A DNA stretch of 64,000 bases from Chromobacterium haemolyticum (lineage in GTDB: Bacteria; Pseudomonadota; Gammaproteobacteria; Burkholderiales; Chromobacteriaceae), in contig NZ_MUKU01000001.1 of assembly GCF_002081825.1 (NCBI RefSeq), positions 124,001-188,000 on the forward strand, given 5' to 3'. Shown piece by piece: positions 1-8,644 of the stretch. Every line of letters starts with the position of its first letter. Position 1 is the stretch's first letter. Made by a program: the position numbers and the translations under genes. Below the pieces are notes generated by a model. That model was given only the letters and a program-made list of their open reading frames with translations, was not told the DNA's origin and made no database searches.

Positions 1-420
1 CAGCCGCTGCCCGCCTTGGCTGCCTTGTTTCTTCGGCAGCGTCAGGCTGAGCACGCCGTTTTCGTATTTGGCGCTGGCCGCGTTGCGTTCGATTTCCGCC
101 GGCAGTTGGAAGCTGCGCGATACCGCGCCGTAAAAACGCTCGGTGCGTAGTTGGCGTTCGTCTTTGCGCTCGCTGTCCGTCTGGCGCACCTCAGCCTTAA
201 TGGTAACCAGCGGGCCGTCCACTTCCACGTGGATGTCGTCTTTGCTGACGCCGGGAATATCCGCGTGAACGATGAACTGGGTTTCGGACTCCTTCACGTC
301 GATCTTGATCTGGCTGGGCAGCGGATCGCCGTGCAGCGGTTTGATGAAGAAGCCTGGGGTGAAGTCGCGGAACAGTTCGTCAAACAGGCTAACATTGCCG
401 CGGGAAGGCAGGATGTTCAT
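1..420 (-). CDS. Hsp20 family small heat-shock protein (3' end outside window)
   Basis: ATP-independent holdase chaperone of the alpha-crystallin/IbpA class. The reading frame begins at the ATG at 420, preceded by a good ribosome site (AAGGAGAG), and runs off the left edge after 140 codons. The N-terminus (MNILPSRGNVSLFDELF) is typical of bacterial class A Hsp20 proteins. The alpha-crystallin domain follows from about residue 35, with the conserved end segment NGVLSLTLPK near residue 125. Only the last few residues and the stop codon are missing. No heat-shock promoter or ROSE-like thermometer was identified in the short gap to the next gene. Confidence 0.9.
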   Translation of the reverse strand, partial: MNILPSRGNVSLFDELFRDFTPGFFIKPLHGDPLPSQIKIDVKESETQFIVHADIPGVSKDDIHVEVDGPLVTIKAEVRQTDSERKDERQLRTERFYGAVSRSFQLPAEIERNAASAKYENGVLSLTLPKKQGSQGGQRL

Positions 421-528
421 CTTACTCTCCTTTTCGATCAATGGTTTAGGTGTGAAACGGGCCCTGTTGTCGATATAGGGACGTCGCTGGGATTCTCAAG
501 TCCCCAAGAAGGGAAAATTCATCGGGAT

Positions 529-2208
529 TCATGCCGGCCAGTCCGATTGGACAGGCCGCAGCCACAGGCCGGCGAAATCGGTCCAGCCGTTTTCGCTCAT
601 TTGCAGGCCGGCCAGTTGCGGGCTGGCCTGATGGCCCTGGCGCTCATGCGATAGCGGCAGCACCCAGCCTTCCGCGCATAGCCAATCCCCTATGGCGGCG
701 TATCCGGCCATGCGCCGCCGGGTGTCCGCTTGGCGTTGGATGTCCCGCAACTGCGCGTTCAGCCGCGCTTGCGCTTCCGCGCTCAGGCCGCGCTGCAACG
801 GTTGCCGGGTGCCCAGCCACTCGTGGCAGCTATAGTCGCGATCGTCGTGCAGCACCTCGCTGCACAGCATGAGATCGGCCTGCCGCCACCAGTCCTGATC
901 GTGAAAAAAGGCGCGTCGGCTGAGGGCGTGGATCTCCAGCTCAATGGCCAGCCCGGCCAGGCGTTGACGGATGGCGGCGGCCAGCGGCGGGAAGCAGGGC
1001 AGGTCGTAATGGAACAGGCGCAGGCGGGTATGGTTGAGCCTAGGCCGGCGCTCGGCTTGCGGCAAGGGGTGGCGCCAGCCTGGCAGCAGGCCTTGCGCTG
1101 GCGTTTGCAGAGCGTCGTTGGCCAGGACCAGCGCGGGCTCCGCCAGCCAGCGCATTAGCGGCGCGCGCTCGCTGTCAGGCAGCGCCGGATTCAGCAGCAG
1201 ATAAGTGCAGGCCGACTGCAGCGTGCCGTTGGCGTCGTCGTTGGCGTAATCCAGGCGCAGGTGGAAGTCTTGGCCGTCGTCGCCGGAGGGAATGAACCAC
1301 AGTTCGATCTCGTCCAGCAGCGCCCGCTCGCGGTAATGGCCGGCGAAGGCGGCCAGGCTCAGCCGCTGCTCGCTGTGGCGCAGCGCCCGGAACGGCCCGC
1401 TGCCCACCGGCAGGCGATCGAAGTCGGCATTGCGCCGCAAGGGGACGATGGAGCTGTTGGCGGTGGCCAGCCGCTGCGGCCAGAGAAAATCCCCGTCGTC
1501 CAAGCGGCAGCTGAAGGACAGCGCGTCGTGGACCTCGACCGCGCTCAGGTGACGGTATTGCCGTTGATAAGGATTCTCGGATTCTCGCAAGCGCAGCAGG
1601 CTGGCGGCCGCGGCGTCGGCTTGCAAGGGCGCGCCGTCGTGAAATTGCAGGCCGGGGCGTAGCCAGAAGCGCCAGCGCCGTGCCTCGGCGTCGCTTTCCC
1701 AGTGGTGCGCCAGGCCGCTCTGCAGGCTTTGCAAGGCGCGGTCGAAGCGGCATAGCCGGTCGAATATCTGCCGGACCAGATGGGACTCAAGTCGGCCGCT
1801 GACGGTGACCGGGTCCAGGCTCAACGGCGCATGCGGTATCGGGATGCGCAGACAGCGGCCTTGCGCGGCGCTGCCCAGGTATTGCGGCAGCGCGCTCAGC
1901 AATTGTTCGCGCCGTTGCGGCGGCAATTGGGCGAAGGCCTGCTCCAGTTTGCCGTCGCGCAGCAGGCGCTGCAGACGCTGCCATTCCAGTTGTTCCGGCG
2001 GGCAGAGCAGGCTTAGCCGCGATTTGCGGCCGCGTCCCCGGCCAGGCTCCCAGGACAGCCAGCCGCGCGCGCGCATCTTGGCCAGTTGCAAACGGGCGTT
2101 GCGCTCGCTGCACTTCCACAGTGCGCACAGTTCGGCCAGCCCCGGCTGCGCGGGCTGCCGGTCGGCGTAGGCCTGATGCAGCGCCTGATATTGTTGTTCC
2201 AGCTTCAT
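529..2208 (-). CDS. SgrR-like transcriptional regulator with solute-binding domain
   Basis: 559 aa. Residues 1-115 form the SgrR-type winged-helix N-terminus, and residues from about 120 to the end match the SBP_bac_5 (periplasmic oligopeptide-binding) fold used as a cytoplasmic effector domain. In E. coli, SgrR senses sugar-phosphate stress and controls sgrS and the neighbouring setA exporter. This gene is also divergent from an exporter (the MFS gene at 2328), so local control of that exporter is the natural inference. The shared intergenic region carries a 13-bp inverted repeat that could be its operator. The ligand is unknown; orthology to sgrR itself is not claimed. Confidence 0.8.
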   Translation of the reverse strand: MKLEQQYQALHQAYADRQPAQPGLAELCALWKCSERNARLQLAKMRARGWLSWEPGRGRGRKSRLSLLCPPEQLEWQRLQRLLRDGKLEQAFAQLPPQRREQLLSALPQYLGSAAQGRCLRIPIPHAPLSLDPVTVSGRLESHLVRQIFDRLCRFDRALQSLQSGLAHHWESDAEARRWRFWLRPGLQFHDGAPLQADAAAASLLRLRESENPYQRQYRHLSAVEVHDALSFSCRLDDGDFLWPQRLATANSSIVPLRRNADFDRLPVGSGPFRALRHSEQRLSLAAFAGHYRERALLDEIELWFIPSGDDGQDFHLRLDYANDDANGTLQSACTYLLLNPALPDSERAPLMRWLAEPALVLANDALQTPAQGLLPGWRHPLPQAERRPRLNHTRLRLFHYDLPCFPPLAAAIRQRLAGLAIELEIHALSRRAFFHDQDWWRQADLMLCSEVLHDDRDYSCHEWLGTRQPLQRGLSAEAQARLNAQLRDIQRQADTRRRMAGYAAIGDWLCAEGWVLPLSHERQGHQASPQLAGLQMSENGWTDFAGLWLRPVQSDWPA

Positions 2209-2231
2209 GTCTGCTTCCCGCTGAGGACTCC

Positions 2232-2288
2232 GCTAAAAGCGGAAGCGATTTGTTCTGTTTTCATCCATTTTTGCATTCCGCTTTTAGC
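2232..2288. promoter_or_regulatory. Perfect 13-bp inverted repeat between divergent regulator and MFS genes
   Basis: GCTAAAAGCGGAA at 2232-2244 is repeated as its exact reverse complement, TTCCGCTTTTAGC, at 2276-2288, with 31 bp between. It lies between the start of the SgrR-like gene (2208) and the MFS start (2328). Two oppositely oriented sites about four helical turns apart fit a dimeric regulator acting on both promoters. Function is inferred from position. Confidence 0.5.
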
Positions 2289-2327
2289 AGGATACTGGGG
2301 GAACTTCCTGTTTGCATAGGCGTTGGC

Positions 2328-3539
2328 ATGATTGACGAAAAAGAAATCCAGGTGCGTTGCTTGCTGGCCAGCTCCTGGTTGTTGACGATGAGCCGGGCGG
2401 TGATCGCGCCCTTGCTGGTGCTGACTCTGGGGCGGCAACTGAACTTGAACGGCGAGCAGACCGGTTTGCTGCTGGGCGGAGTCTTGCTGCTGTCCGCCTT
2501 GATGGGCTTGTACGGCGGCCATTTGCTGGATCATTGGCCGCGGCGGCCGGTGCTGTTGGGCTCCGTGGCGTTGATCGCGCTGAATTATCTAGTGCTGCCG
2601 CTGAGCCAGCAGTTGTGGTGGAGCGCGTTGGCGCTGGCGCTCAGCGAGATCGGCCAGGCGGTGCACAGCATCGCGATCAAGGCCTTGATCAGCGATTTGC
2701 TGCCGCCGGAGCGGCGCGGCAAGGCTTTCTCCTTGCGCTACACCCTGGCCAACGTGGGCTGGGCGCTGGGGCCGCTGCTGTGCAGCCTGCTGCTGGCTTG
2801 GGACGGGAACTGGCCGTTCTGGTGCGCGATCGTGTTGGCCGCGGCGGGAGGCCTGGCGACCCCGCGCGGCTCCTGTGCGCCTCGCCGGGAGGCCGGCGCG
2901 CCGGCTCCGGGCTTTCTGGCGACGCTGGGCCGTTTGCGGCAAGACCGGGTGCTGGTCTTGTTCACCCTGAGCTGTGCCTTGGCCAACTTGGTGTACGCCC
3001 GCTTTTCCAGTTATCTGCCCCTGTATCTGATGCAGTCGCTGCCGGAGGCCGAGGTGTTGCGTTGGATGTCGGCGCTGATCAGCTGCAACGCGGTTGGCGT
3101 GGTTTTGCTGCAATATCCGCTGGGCCGGCGGATCAGGGGCTCCGGTTTGATGAAAGCCATCGGCGCCGGCTTCCTCCTGCTGGGGCTGGGGACTTTGGGC
3201 TTGGGCTGGGCGCCCGGCGGGCTGCTGGGCATGTGCGCTGCGATGCTGGTGTTCACCGTGGGGGAGATCGTGCTGGTGCCGGCCGAATACCTGTACATAG
3301 ACGCGATCGCGCCGGAGGACTGCAAAGGCGTCTACTATGGCGCGCAGAATCTGGCCAGCCTGGGCGGGGCGTTGGGGCCGATGTTGGCCGGCTGGATGCT
3401 GGCCCGCGCGTCCGGCGGGGTGTTGTTCGCTGTGATGGCGAGCTTGTGCGCGCTGGCCTGGTGGCTGGCGTTGCGCGGCGAGGCCTTGCGACAGGCCCGG
3501 AGCATCGGGTGCTGGCAGGCTGCGGCTTTGAAGATCTGA
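2328..3539 (+). CDS. MFS transporter (probable drug/sugar efflux)
   Basis: 403 aa if started at the ATG at 2328 (MIDEKEIQVRCLL). An upstream in-frame extension to 2121 would overlap the divergent regulator and is unlikely. About 12 hydrophobic segments are visible, and the loop between TM2 and TM3 (GGHLLDHWPRRPVL) fits the MFS motif-A G-x-L-x-D-x-x-G/W-R-R. Its pairing with an SgrR-like regulator recalls sgrR-setA. The substrate is not predictable. The TGA stop at 3537-3539 coincides with the target duplication of an inserted repeat element. Confidence 0.82.
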   Translation: MIDEKEIQVRCLLASSWLLTMSRAVIAPLLVLTLGRQLNLNGEQTGLLLGGVLLLSALMGLYGGHLLDHWPRRPVLLGSVALIALNYLVLPLSQQLWWSALALALSEIGQAVHSIAIKALISDLLPPERRGKAFSLRYTLANVGWALGPLLCSLLLAWDGNWPFWCAIVLAAAGGLATPRGSCAPRREAGAPAPGFLATLGRLRQDRVLVLFTLSCALANLVYARFSSYLPLYLMQSLPEAEVLRWMSALISCNAVGVVLLQYPLGRRIRGSGLMKAIGAGFLLLGLGTLGLGWAPGGLLGMCAAMLVFTVGEIVLVPAEYLYIDAIAPEDCKGVYYGAQNLASLGGALGPMLAGWMLARASGGVLFAVMASLCALAWWLALRGEALRQARSIGCWQAAALKI

Positions 3540-3669
3540 GAACCTGTTTACGATCTGCTGCGCGTCGGCGATACGGCGCTGAAAACCCCTTCGAAATGCT
3601 CATGTACGGTGTGTACGTTCCGCTTTCTCCGCCGTTTTCGTCTTGGCTTGCGAGATGGAGTACCGGTTG
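3540..3669 (+). repeat. MITE-like element, copy 1 (TSD TGA)
   Basis: 130 bp beginning GAACCTGTTTACGATCTGCT. The right end is degenerate (GGTTG), but TGA flanks both sides (3537-3539 and 3670-3672). The left TGA is the stop codon of the MFS gene. The interior shares the ATGCTCATGTAC and TTCCGCTTTCTC segments with the other copies. Confidence 0.75.
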
Positions 3670-3773
3670 TGACGCGTGGCGAGCTTTCTCTTTGACGACT
3701 TTTTTGTCATGATCAAGCGCTTGTTTGAATCGTCGCGCAGACGACGAAGCAGACGCCGATACGAGGAGAACGC

Positions 3774-4691
3774 ATGGAAAAGCGCCTGCAAGACCACTTT
3801 GTCGCGGTGGGCGACGAGCAACTGTATCTGAAACGCATTTATTGCCGGGAGGACGGCCCGCCGGTGTTGCTGCTGCACGGGGTGATGGCCAACGGCCGCA
3901 CTTTTTACAGCGAGTCCGGTCGAGGGCTGGCCCATTACTTGGCCGAGGCTGGCTGCGATGTATTTGTGGCCGACCTGCGCGGCCGCGGCCGCAGCCAGCC
4001 CAAGATCAGCCGCGCTTCGCGCCACGGGCAGACCGAGACCATTTGCGAGGATCTGCCGGCGCTGCATCGCCACATTCGCGAACTCAAGAACGGCGCGCCG
4101 TTGCATTGGATGGCGCATTCCTGGGGCGGCGTGCACATGTCCAGCTGCCTGATCCGTTTTCCCGAGCTGGCGGAGCAAGTGGCCAGCCTGGTCTACTTCG
4201 GCAGCAAGCGCAGCGTGAGGGTGCGCAATCTGAACAAGCTGGTGGAGGTGGACTTCATGTGGAATATCGCCTCGCGGGTGTTGATACGCCTGTTCGGCTA
4301 CCTGCCGGCGCGGCGCATCCGGCTGGGTGCGGACGATGAGAGCGACAAGAGTCATCTGCAAAGCAAGCTGTGGGCGCAGCCCAAGCCCTGGGTGGATAGC
4401 GACGACGGCTTCGACTACGGCGCCGCCGCCCAAAGCGCGCGCTTGCCGCCAGCCTTGTACTTTGCCGCCGGCAACGATCCCTGTCGCGGCCATCCTGAAG
4501 ACGTGCGCCGTTTTCGCGATGAATCCGGCCCGCATCTGTCGCGGCTGCGTCTGCTGTCGCGGCGCGCCGGCCACCTGCACGACTACAACCATGTGTCATT
4601 GTTGTCCCATCCTGATGCCATCCGGGACCATTTCCCGCTGGTATTGGCATGGCTGCATGGGCGTTACGAGGAGGTCGTCGAAAATTACTGA
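3774..4691 (+). CDS. Alpha/beta-hydrolase family protein
   Basis: 305 aa. The oxyanion segment LLLHGVM is at residues 32-38, the nucleophile elbow is AHSWGG with Ser116, and a histidine near the C-terminus (GHLHDYNHVSLL) is the likely third triad member. No signal peptide, so probably cytoplasmic. The fold covers lipases, esterases and epoxide hydrolases, and the substrate cannot be called. The start ATG at 3774 follows GAGGAGAACGC. A closely spaced 2OG-Fe oxygenase gene follows. Confidence 0.85.
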   Translation: MEKRLQDHFVAVGDEQLYLKRIYCREDGPPVLLLHGVMANGRTFYSESGRGLAHYLAEAGCDVFVADLRGRGRSQPKISRASRHGQTETICEDLPALHRHIRELKNGAPLHWMAHSWGGVHMSSCLIRFPELAEQVASLVYFGSKRSVRVRNLNKLVEVDFMWNIASRVLIRLFGYLPARRIRLGADDESDKSHLQSKLWAQPKPWVDSDDGFDYGAAAQSARLPPALYFAAGNDPCRGHPEDVRRFRDESGPHLSRLRLLSRRAGHLHDYNHVSLLSHPDAIRDHFPLVLAWLHGRYEEVVENY

Positions 4692-4750
4692 TAAATCACA
4701 TTTTCCTGGAGGCGCGGCTGTGGTAGAAATCGCGCCTGGGAGAATGAACC

Positions 4751-5395
4751 ATGACACAAGATTTTGAAGTTTCGCCCTATTTGCTGGGGCCCGTTATCGA
4801 CAACCTTGCCGAACAGGGCTGGGTCGTGGACCGCAGCCTGTTCACCGTTGAAGAAATCCGCCTGCTGCGCGAGGAGTGCCTGATCAACTGGCAGCAGGGA
4901 AAATTCCATGAGGCCGCCGTTGGGCGCGCCGCGCAGCAGAACCGCCGCAGTGAAATCCGTTCGGATTCGGTGCTGTGGCTGGAGCCGGAGCAAGCGGACT
5001 CCGCCGCCTCCTTGTATTTCTCCAAGCTGGATGCCGTCCGACAGGCGGTCAACCAGGCGTTTTACATGGGCCTGGAAGACTTGGAGTCCCACTTCGCCGT
5101 GTATCCGCAGGGCGCTTTCTATAAAAAACACCTGGACCGCTTTCGCGACGACGACGCGCGCGCGCTGACGGCGGTGCTTTATCTGAACGATGACTGGCCG
5201 GCCGAGGCCGGCGGCGAGATGCGCCTGTACCTGGACGAGGAGGGCGAGCGTCATGTCGATGTCCGGCCGGAAGCCGGCACCCTGGCGCTGTTTTTGTCCG
5301 ACCGCTTCTGGCATGAAGTGTTGCCGGCCGGCCGGCAGCGTTTGTCCATCACCGGTTGGTTTCGCCGCCGCATGGCGACGGCGGCCGGCTGGTAG
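4751..5395 (+). CDS. 2OG-Fe(II) oxygenase (prolyl-4-hydroxylase/SM-20 type)
   Basis: 214 aa cytoplasmic protein. The double-stranded beta-helix region contains the iron ligands H127-x-D129 (KKHLDRF) and H188 (FWHEVLP), and R197 is positioned to bind 2-oxoglutarate. Many bacterial members hydroxylate prolines of EF-Tu or small molecules; the substrate here is not known. It is 59 bp downstream of the hydrolase gene and may be co-transcribed. The short gap to aroC contains a plausible -10 (TAGAAT at 5411), suggesting aroC has its own promoter. Confidence 0.87.
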   Translation: MTQDFEVSPYLLGPVIDNLAEQGWVVDRSLFTVEEIRLLREECLINWQQGKFHEAAVGRAAQQNRRSEIRSDSVLWLEPEQADSAASLYFSKLDAVRQAVNQAFYMGLEDLESHFAVYPQGAFYKKHLDRFRDDDARALTAVLYLNDDWPAEAGGEMRLYLDEEGERHVDVRPEAGTLALFLSDRFWHEVLPAGRQRLSITGWFRRRMATAAGW

Positions 5396-5452
5396 CCTGG
5401 CGGCTCGTGCTAGAATCTTCGCCAAGGATTCCGCATACAAAGGACAGTGAAG

Positions 5453-6553
5453 ATGTCAGGCAATACCATGGGGTTGTTGTTCACGGTGACTTCCTTCGGC
5501 GAAAGCCACGGCCCGGCCATCGGCTGCGTGGTGGACGGCTGCCCGCCGGGGCTGGAGATCAGCGAAGCCGACATCCAGGCGGAACTGGACCGGCGCAAGC
5601 CCGGCACCAGCCGCCACGTTACCCAGCGCCGAGAGCCGGACGCGGTGGAAATCCTGTCCGGCGTGTACGAGGGCAAGACCACCGGCACGCCGATCGCGCT
5701 GCTGATCCGCAATACAGATCAGCGCAGCAAGGACTACGGCAATATCGCCGACACCTTCCGTCCCGGCCATGCGGATTACTGCTATTGGCACAAATACGGC
5801 GTCCGCGATCCGCGCGGCGGTGGCCGTTCCTCCGCCCGCGAAACCGCGGTGCGGGTGGCCGCCGGCGCCATCGCCAAGAAATGGCTGCATCAGCGCTACG
5901 GCATCGTCATCCGCGGCCATATGAGCCAGATCGGCGAAGTCGCCATCCCCTTCAAAGCTTGGGAGCATGTGTCCGGAAACCCCTTCTTCGCCGCCGATCC
6001 CGAGGTGGTGCCGCAGCTGGAAAGCTATATGGACAGCGTGCGCAAGAGCCTGGACTCCATCGGCGCGCGGCTGCGGGTGGTGGCCGAGAACGTGCCGGTG
6101 GGATGGGGCGAGCCGGTGTTCGACCGTCTTGACGCCGACATCGCCCACGCGATGATGAGCATCAACGCGGTCAAGGGCGTGGAGATCGGCGCGGGCTTCG
6201 GCTGCGTGACCCAGCGCGGCAGCGAGCACGGCGACGAACTGACGCCGCAGGGCTTTGCCAGCAATCACGCCGGCGGCGTGCTCGGCGGCATTTCCACCGG
6301 CCAGGACATCGAGGTGTCCATCGCCATCAAGCCGACGTCTTCCATCGCCCAGCCGCGCCGCTCGATCGACAAGCAAGGCCAGCCACTGACCATGGAAACC
6401 CACGGCCGCCACGATCCTTGCGTCGGCATCCGAGCCACGCCCATCGCAGAGGCGATGCTGGCGCTGGTGTTGATCGACCACGCCTTGCGCCATCGCGCGC
6501 AATGCGGCGATGTTTCGGTAGATACTCCCAGAATTGCCGGCCGAATCGGCTAG
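5453..6553 (+). CDS. aroC: Chorismate synthase
   Basis: 366 aa, normal length. Makes chorismate from 5-enolpyruvylshikimate-3-phosphate using reduced FMN, the last shared step to aromatic amino acids, folate and quinones. It shows the family signatures near the N-terminus ([10 protein letters not shown]), in the middle ([11 protein letters not shown]) and near the C-terminus (RHDPCVGIR). I chose the ATG at 5453 (MSGNTMG), which has AAAGGA upstream, over the GTG at 5447, because orthologues begin MSGNT/MAGNT. Confidence 0.97.
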   Translation: MSGNTMGLLFTVTSFGESHGPAIGCVVDGCPPGLEISEADIQAELDRRKPGTSRHVTQRREPDAVEILSGVYEGKTTGTPIALLIRNTDQRSKDYGNIADTFRPGHADYCYWHKYGVRDPRGGGRSSARETAVRVAAGAIAKKWLHQRYGIVIRGHMSQIGEVAIPFKAWEHVSGNPFFAADPEVVPQLESYMDSVRKSLDSIGARLRVVAENVPVGWGEPVFDRLDADIAHAMMSINAVKGVEIGAGFGCVTQRGSEHGDELTPQGFASNHAGGVLGGISTGQDIEVSIAIKPTSSIAQPRRSIDKQGQPLTMETHGRHDPCVGIRATPIAEAMLALVLIDHALRHRAQCGDVSVDTPRIAGRIG

Positions 6554-6603
6554 ACTGTAAACCGTAAGCCGGGACGACGCCGGCATATCCGGTAGGATGG
6601 AAC

Positions 6604-8040
6604 ATGCTGAAAAATCTGATCAGCGGCCTGACCGGCCGTCTGAAGAAATCTTCGGACTCCACCAGCGACGAACCGCTTGTGCCCGCGCCGTTCACCGAGC
6701 TGGCTCATGGCTCGCCGGCCAGCCGGCAGTTGGAGAACGCGCCGCCGCTGGATTTGCCGCCCACCCTGGGCTTTGTTTCGCATCAGCCGGTGATGGACAG
6801 GCTGCAAAGGGTGGTGGCTTACGATTTCTTCGTGCGCCAGGGCAAGCGCAATATCGCAGCCGGCAAGCAGCAGGAGTTTGACAGGCTGATGCTCAGCACG
6901 CTGCAGAATATGGATATTTTCCGCTTGCTGGCCTTCCGCCGCGCCTTTGTCCATATCTCCATCGACACCCTGGACGAACCGATGCTGTCGAATATGCCGG
7001 CCAGCAGCGTGATCTTCGTGCTGGAGCCGTCGCAGACCGGCTCGGTGTCCGAGGAGATGATCAAGCAGCTGGATGCGCTCAAGCAAAAAGCGATGCGTTT
7101 CGCGCTGGAGCCGGCCGCCTACGATCCAGGCAGCTTGCCGGCCCATCTGCATAACGATTTGTTCAGCCGCATGGACTTCATGATTCTGGACTTCGACGCG
7201 CCGTCGGCCAAGGTGCTGGAACCCATCCTGGATCAATTGCCCAAGCGTTACCCCACCGTGCGCTGGATGGCGCGAAACGTAGGCACCGCGGAGGATTTGG
7301 ACGTCTGTCTGCGCGGGCCCGGGCATAATCGATTCGCCCTGTTCCACGGGCCTTTCATCGCCACGGTGCGCGCGCTGGAGGGCGGCAAGGTGGACGCCAG
7401 CCAGACCCGGGTACTGCAAATCATGCGCATGTTGCGCGCCAATGCCGAGGCCGCCGAGATCGAAACCCAGTTCAAGCTGGATTCGGTGCTGCTGTTCAAA
7501 TTGCTGCGTTTCATGAATTCGCCGGTGCACGGCTTGTCGCGCAAGGTGCAGACCATAGAGGAAACCTTGCTGTTGCTGGGCCGGGAAACCTTGTTCAAGT
7601 GGTTGTCCATGCTGCTGTTCACCGCGCGCAAGGATGACGGCACCGCGATGTCGCTGCTGGAAAAATCGCTGATCCGCGCCCGTTTGCTGGAGCGCATGGG
7701 CAGCTACCGCGGCAACCGGGTGGAGGCCGAGCATCTATTCCTCACCGGCATGTTCTCCATGCTGGACGTTTTGCTGGGGACGCCTTTCCCGGATGTGCTG
7801 GACCCGTTGGAGCTGGCCTCGCCGGTGCGCGAGGCGGTGGTGGAACACCGCGGTATGTTCGCGCCTTTCCTGGCGATGGCGTTGGCTTGCGAGCAGGGCG
7901 ACACTGAACAGGTCGAGGCATTGGCCAAGGTGCTGGATTTCGATGTCGAGCTGGTCAACCAGTACTATATGGACGCCGCGGTGTGGGCGCAGGTGGTCTT
8001 GCGCGACAGCGAAGTCCACAACAATGTGGAGGCGGTTTGA
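6604..8040 (+). CDS. HDOD-domain protein with degenerate EAL-like N-terminal half (YuxH type)
   Basis: 478 aa. Residues about 60-270 resemble a heavily eroded EAL domain: the framework (YDFFVRQ, VHISIDTLDE, MDFMILDFDA) is recognisable but the metal-binding glutamates are absent, so no c-di-GMP hydrolysis is expected. Residues about 275-460 form an HDOD domain, a non-catalytic relative of HD phosphohydrolases (QIMRMLRANA, LLKLLRFMNSP). This architecture is found in signalling adaptors affecting motility and biofilm. It begins 50 bp after aroC and is followed by a strong bidirectional terminator. Confidence 0.85.
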   Translation: MLKNLISGLTGRLKKSSDSTSDEPLVPAPFTELAHGSPASRQLENAPPLDLPPTLGFVSHQPVMDRLQRVVAYDFFVRQGKRNIAAGKQQEFDRLMLSTLQNMDIFRLLAFRRAFVHISIDTLDEPMLSNMPASSVIFVLEPSQTGSVSEEMIKQLDALKQKAMRFALEPAAYDPGSLPAHLHNDLFSRMDFMILDFDAPSAKVLEPILDQLPKRYPTVRWMARNVGTAEDLDVCLRGPGHNRFALFHGPFIATVRALEGGKVDASQTRVLQIMRMLRANAEAAEIETQFKLDSVLLFKLLRFMNSPVHGLSRKVQTIEETLLLLGRETLFKWLSMLLFTARKDDGTAMSLLEKSLIRARLLERMGSYRGNRVEAEHLFLTGMFSMLDVLLGTPFPDVLDPLELASPVREAVVEHRGMFAPFLAMALACEQGDTEQVEALAKVLDFDVELVNQYYMDAAVWAQVVLRDSEVHNNVEAV

Positions 8041-8077
8041 GGGCCTGTTCCAAATCAGGCATGACGGCGCGCTGACA

Positions 8078-8113
8078 GCAAACAGGCCGCATCCTTGGAT
8101 GCGGCCTGTTTGC
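8078..8113. terminator. Perfect bidirectional hairpin terminator
   Basis: Two 17-base arms (GCAAACAGGCCGCATCC and its complement) with a 2-base TT loop and A/T-rich stem bases. It lies between the convergent HDOD gene and the glycine-rich protein gene and can serve both. Confidence 0.85.
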
Positions 8114-8127
8114 TTTCCTGTGCTTGT

Positions 8128-8523
8128 TTATTGGCTGTTGCCGGCCGGAGCCTGTCCCTGAGCGGCCGCATCGTCGGCACCCGGCGCCGCGCGGCGGTCT
8201 CCCGGCGGTTCCCCATGGGCCGCGCCGTGTTGCGGGCCGCCGTTGGCGTTGCCGGGTGCATGACCGCCGTCATGGTTGCCGCCGCTTCCGGAGCCACCGC
8301 CGGCGCCGCCTCCCTCATGTCCGCCGCCGCCGGAACCTCCGCCGCCGCCCTCGTGTCCACCGCCACCGCCACCGCCACCGCCACCGCCACCGCCACCGCC
8401 ACCGCCACCGCCACCGCCAGCCTGGCTGAGCAGTGGCCCGTGGGCAGGCGAGAAGGACCAGGCGGGGGAGGAAAGGGCGCCGAGCGCGTAAAGCAGCGCC
8501 GCCAGCAATGTCAGACGTGTCAT
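8128..8523 (-). CDS. Secreted glycine-rich protein with long poly-Gly tract
   Basis: 131 aa. An N-terminal signal peptide (about residues 1-23, ending AWS) is followed by a run of about 20 consecutive glycines, then HEGGGG/SGGG repeats and a polar Ala/Pro/Gly-rich tail. The glycine run is encoded by a CCACCG tandem hexanucleotide (GGC/GGT alternation on the coding strand). The frame is open and has a signal sequence, so I take it as real. Function is unknown; a surface, adhesive or structural role would be a guess. Low complexity makes homology searching unreliable. Confidence 0.6.
   Translation of the reverse strand: MTRLTLLAALLYALGALSSPAWSFSPAHGPLLSQAGGGGGGGGGGGGGGGGGGGGGHEGGGGGSGGGGHEGGGAGGGSGSGGNHDGGHAPGNANGGPQHGAAHGEPPGDRRAAPGADDAAAQGQAPAGNSQ
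8357..8418. repeat. CCACCG hexanucleotide tandem repeat (about 10 units)
   Basis: An uninterrupted tract within the glycine-rich gene. The unit is a multiple of three, so slippage would change the number of glycines without shifting frame. Confidence 0.9.
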
Positions 8524-8644
8524 GGAATGGCCTCCTTGAGCGATGGCCGACCCGCCGCGACGGCGGCGCTGATGAGGGCCAGACGCTTCAGCATAGCCGC
8601 CAAGGGGCGATGACGCCGGCCGCTCAAGGAGACGCCGCCGGGCG

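Noticed and set aside
8357-8418. Possible CRISPR or VNTR array
   Set aside because: A simple hexanucleotide with no spacers, inside an ORF encoding polyglycine.
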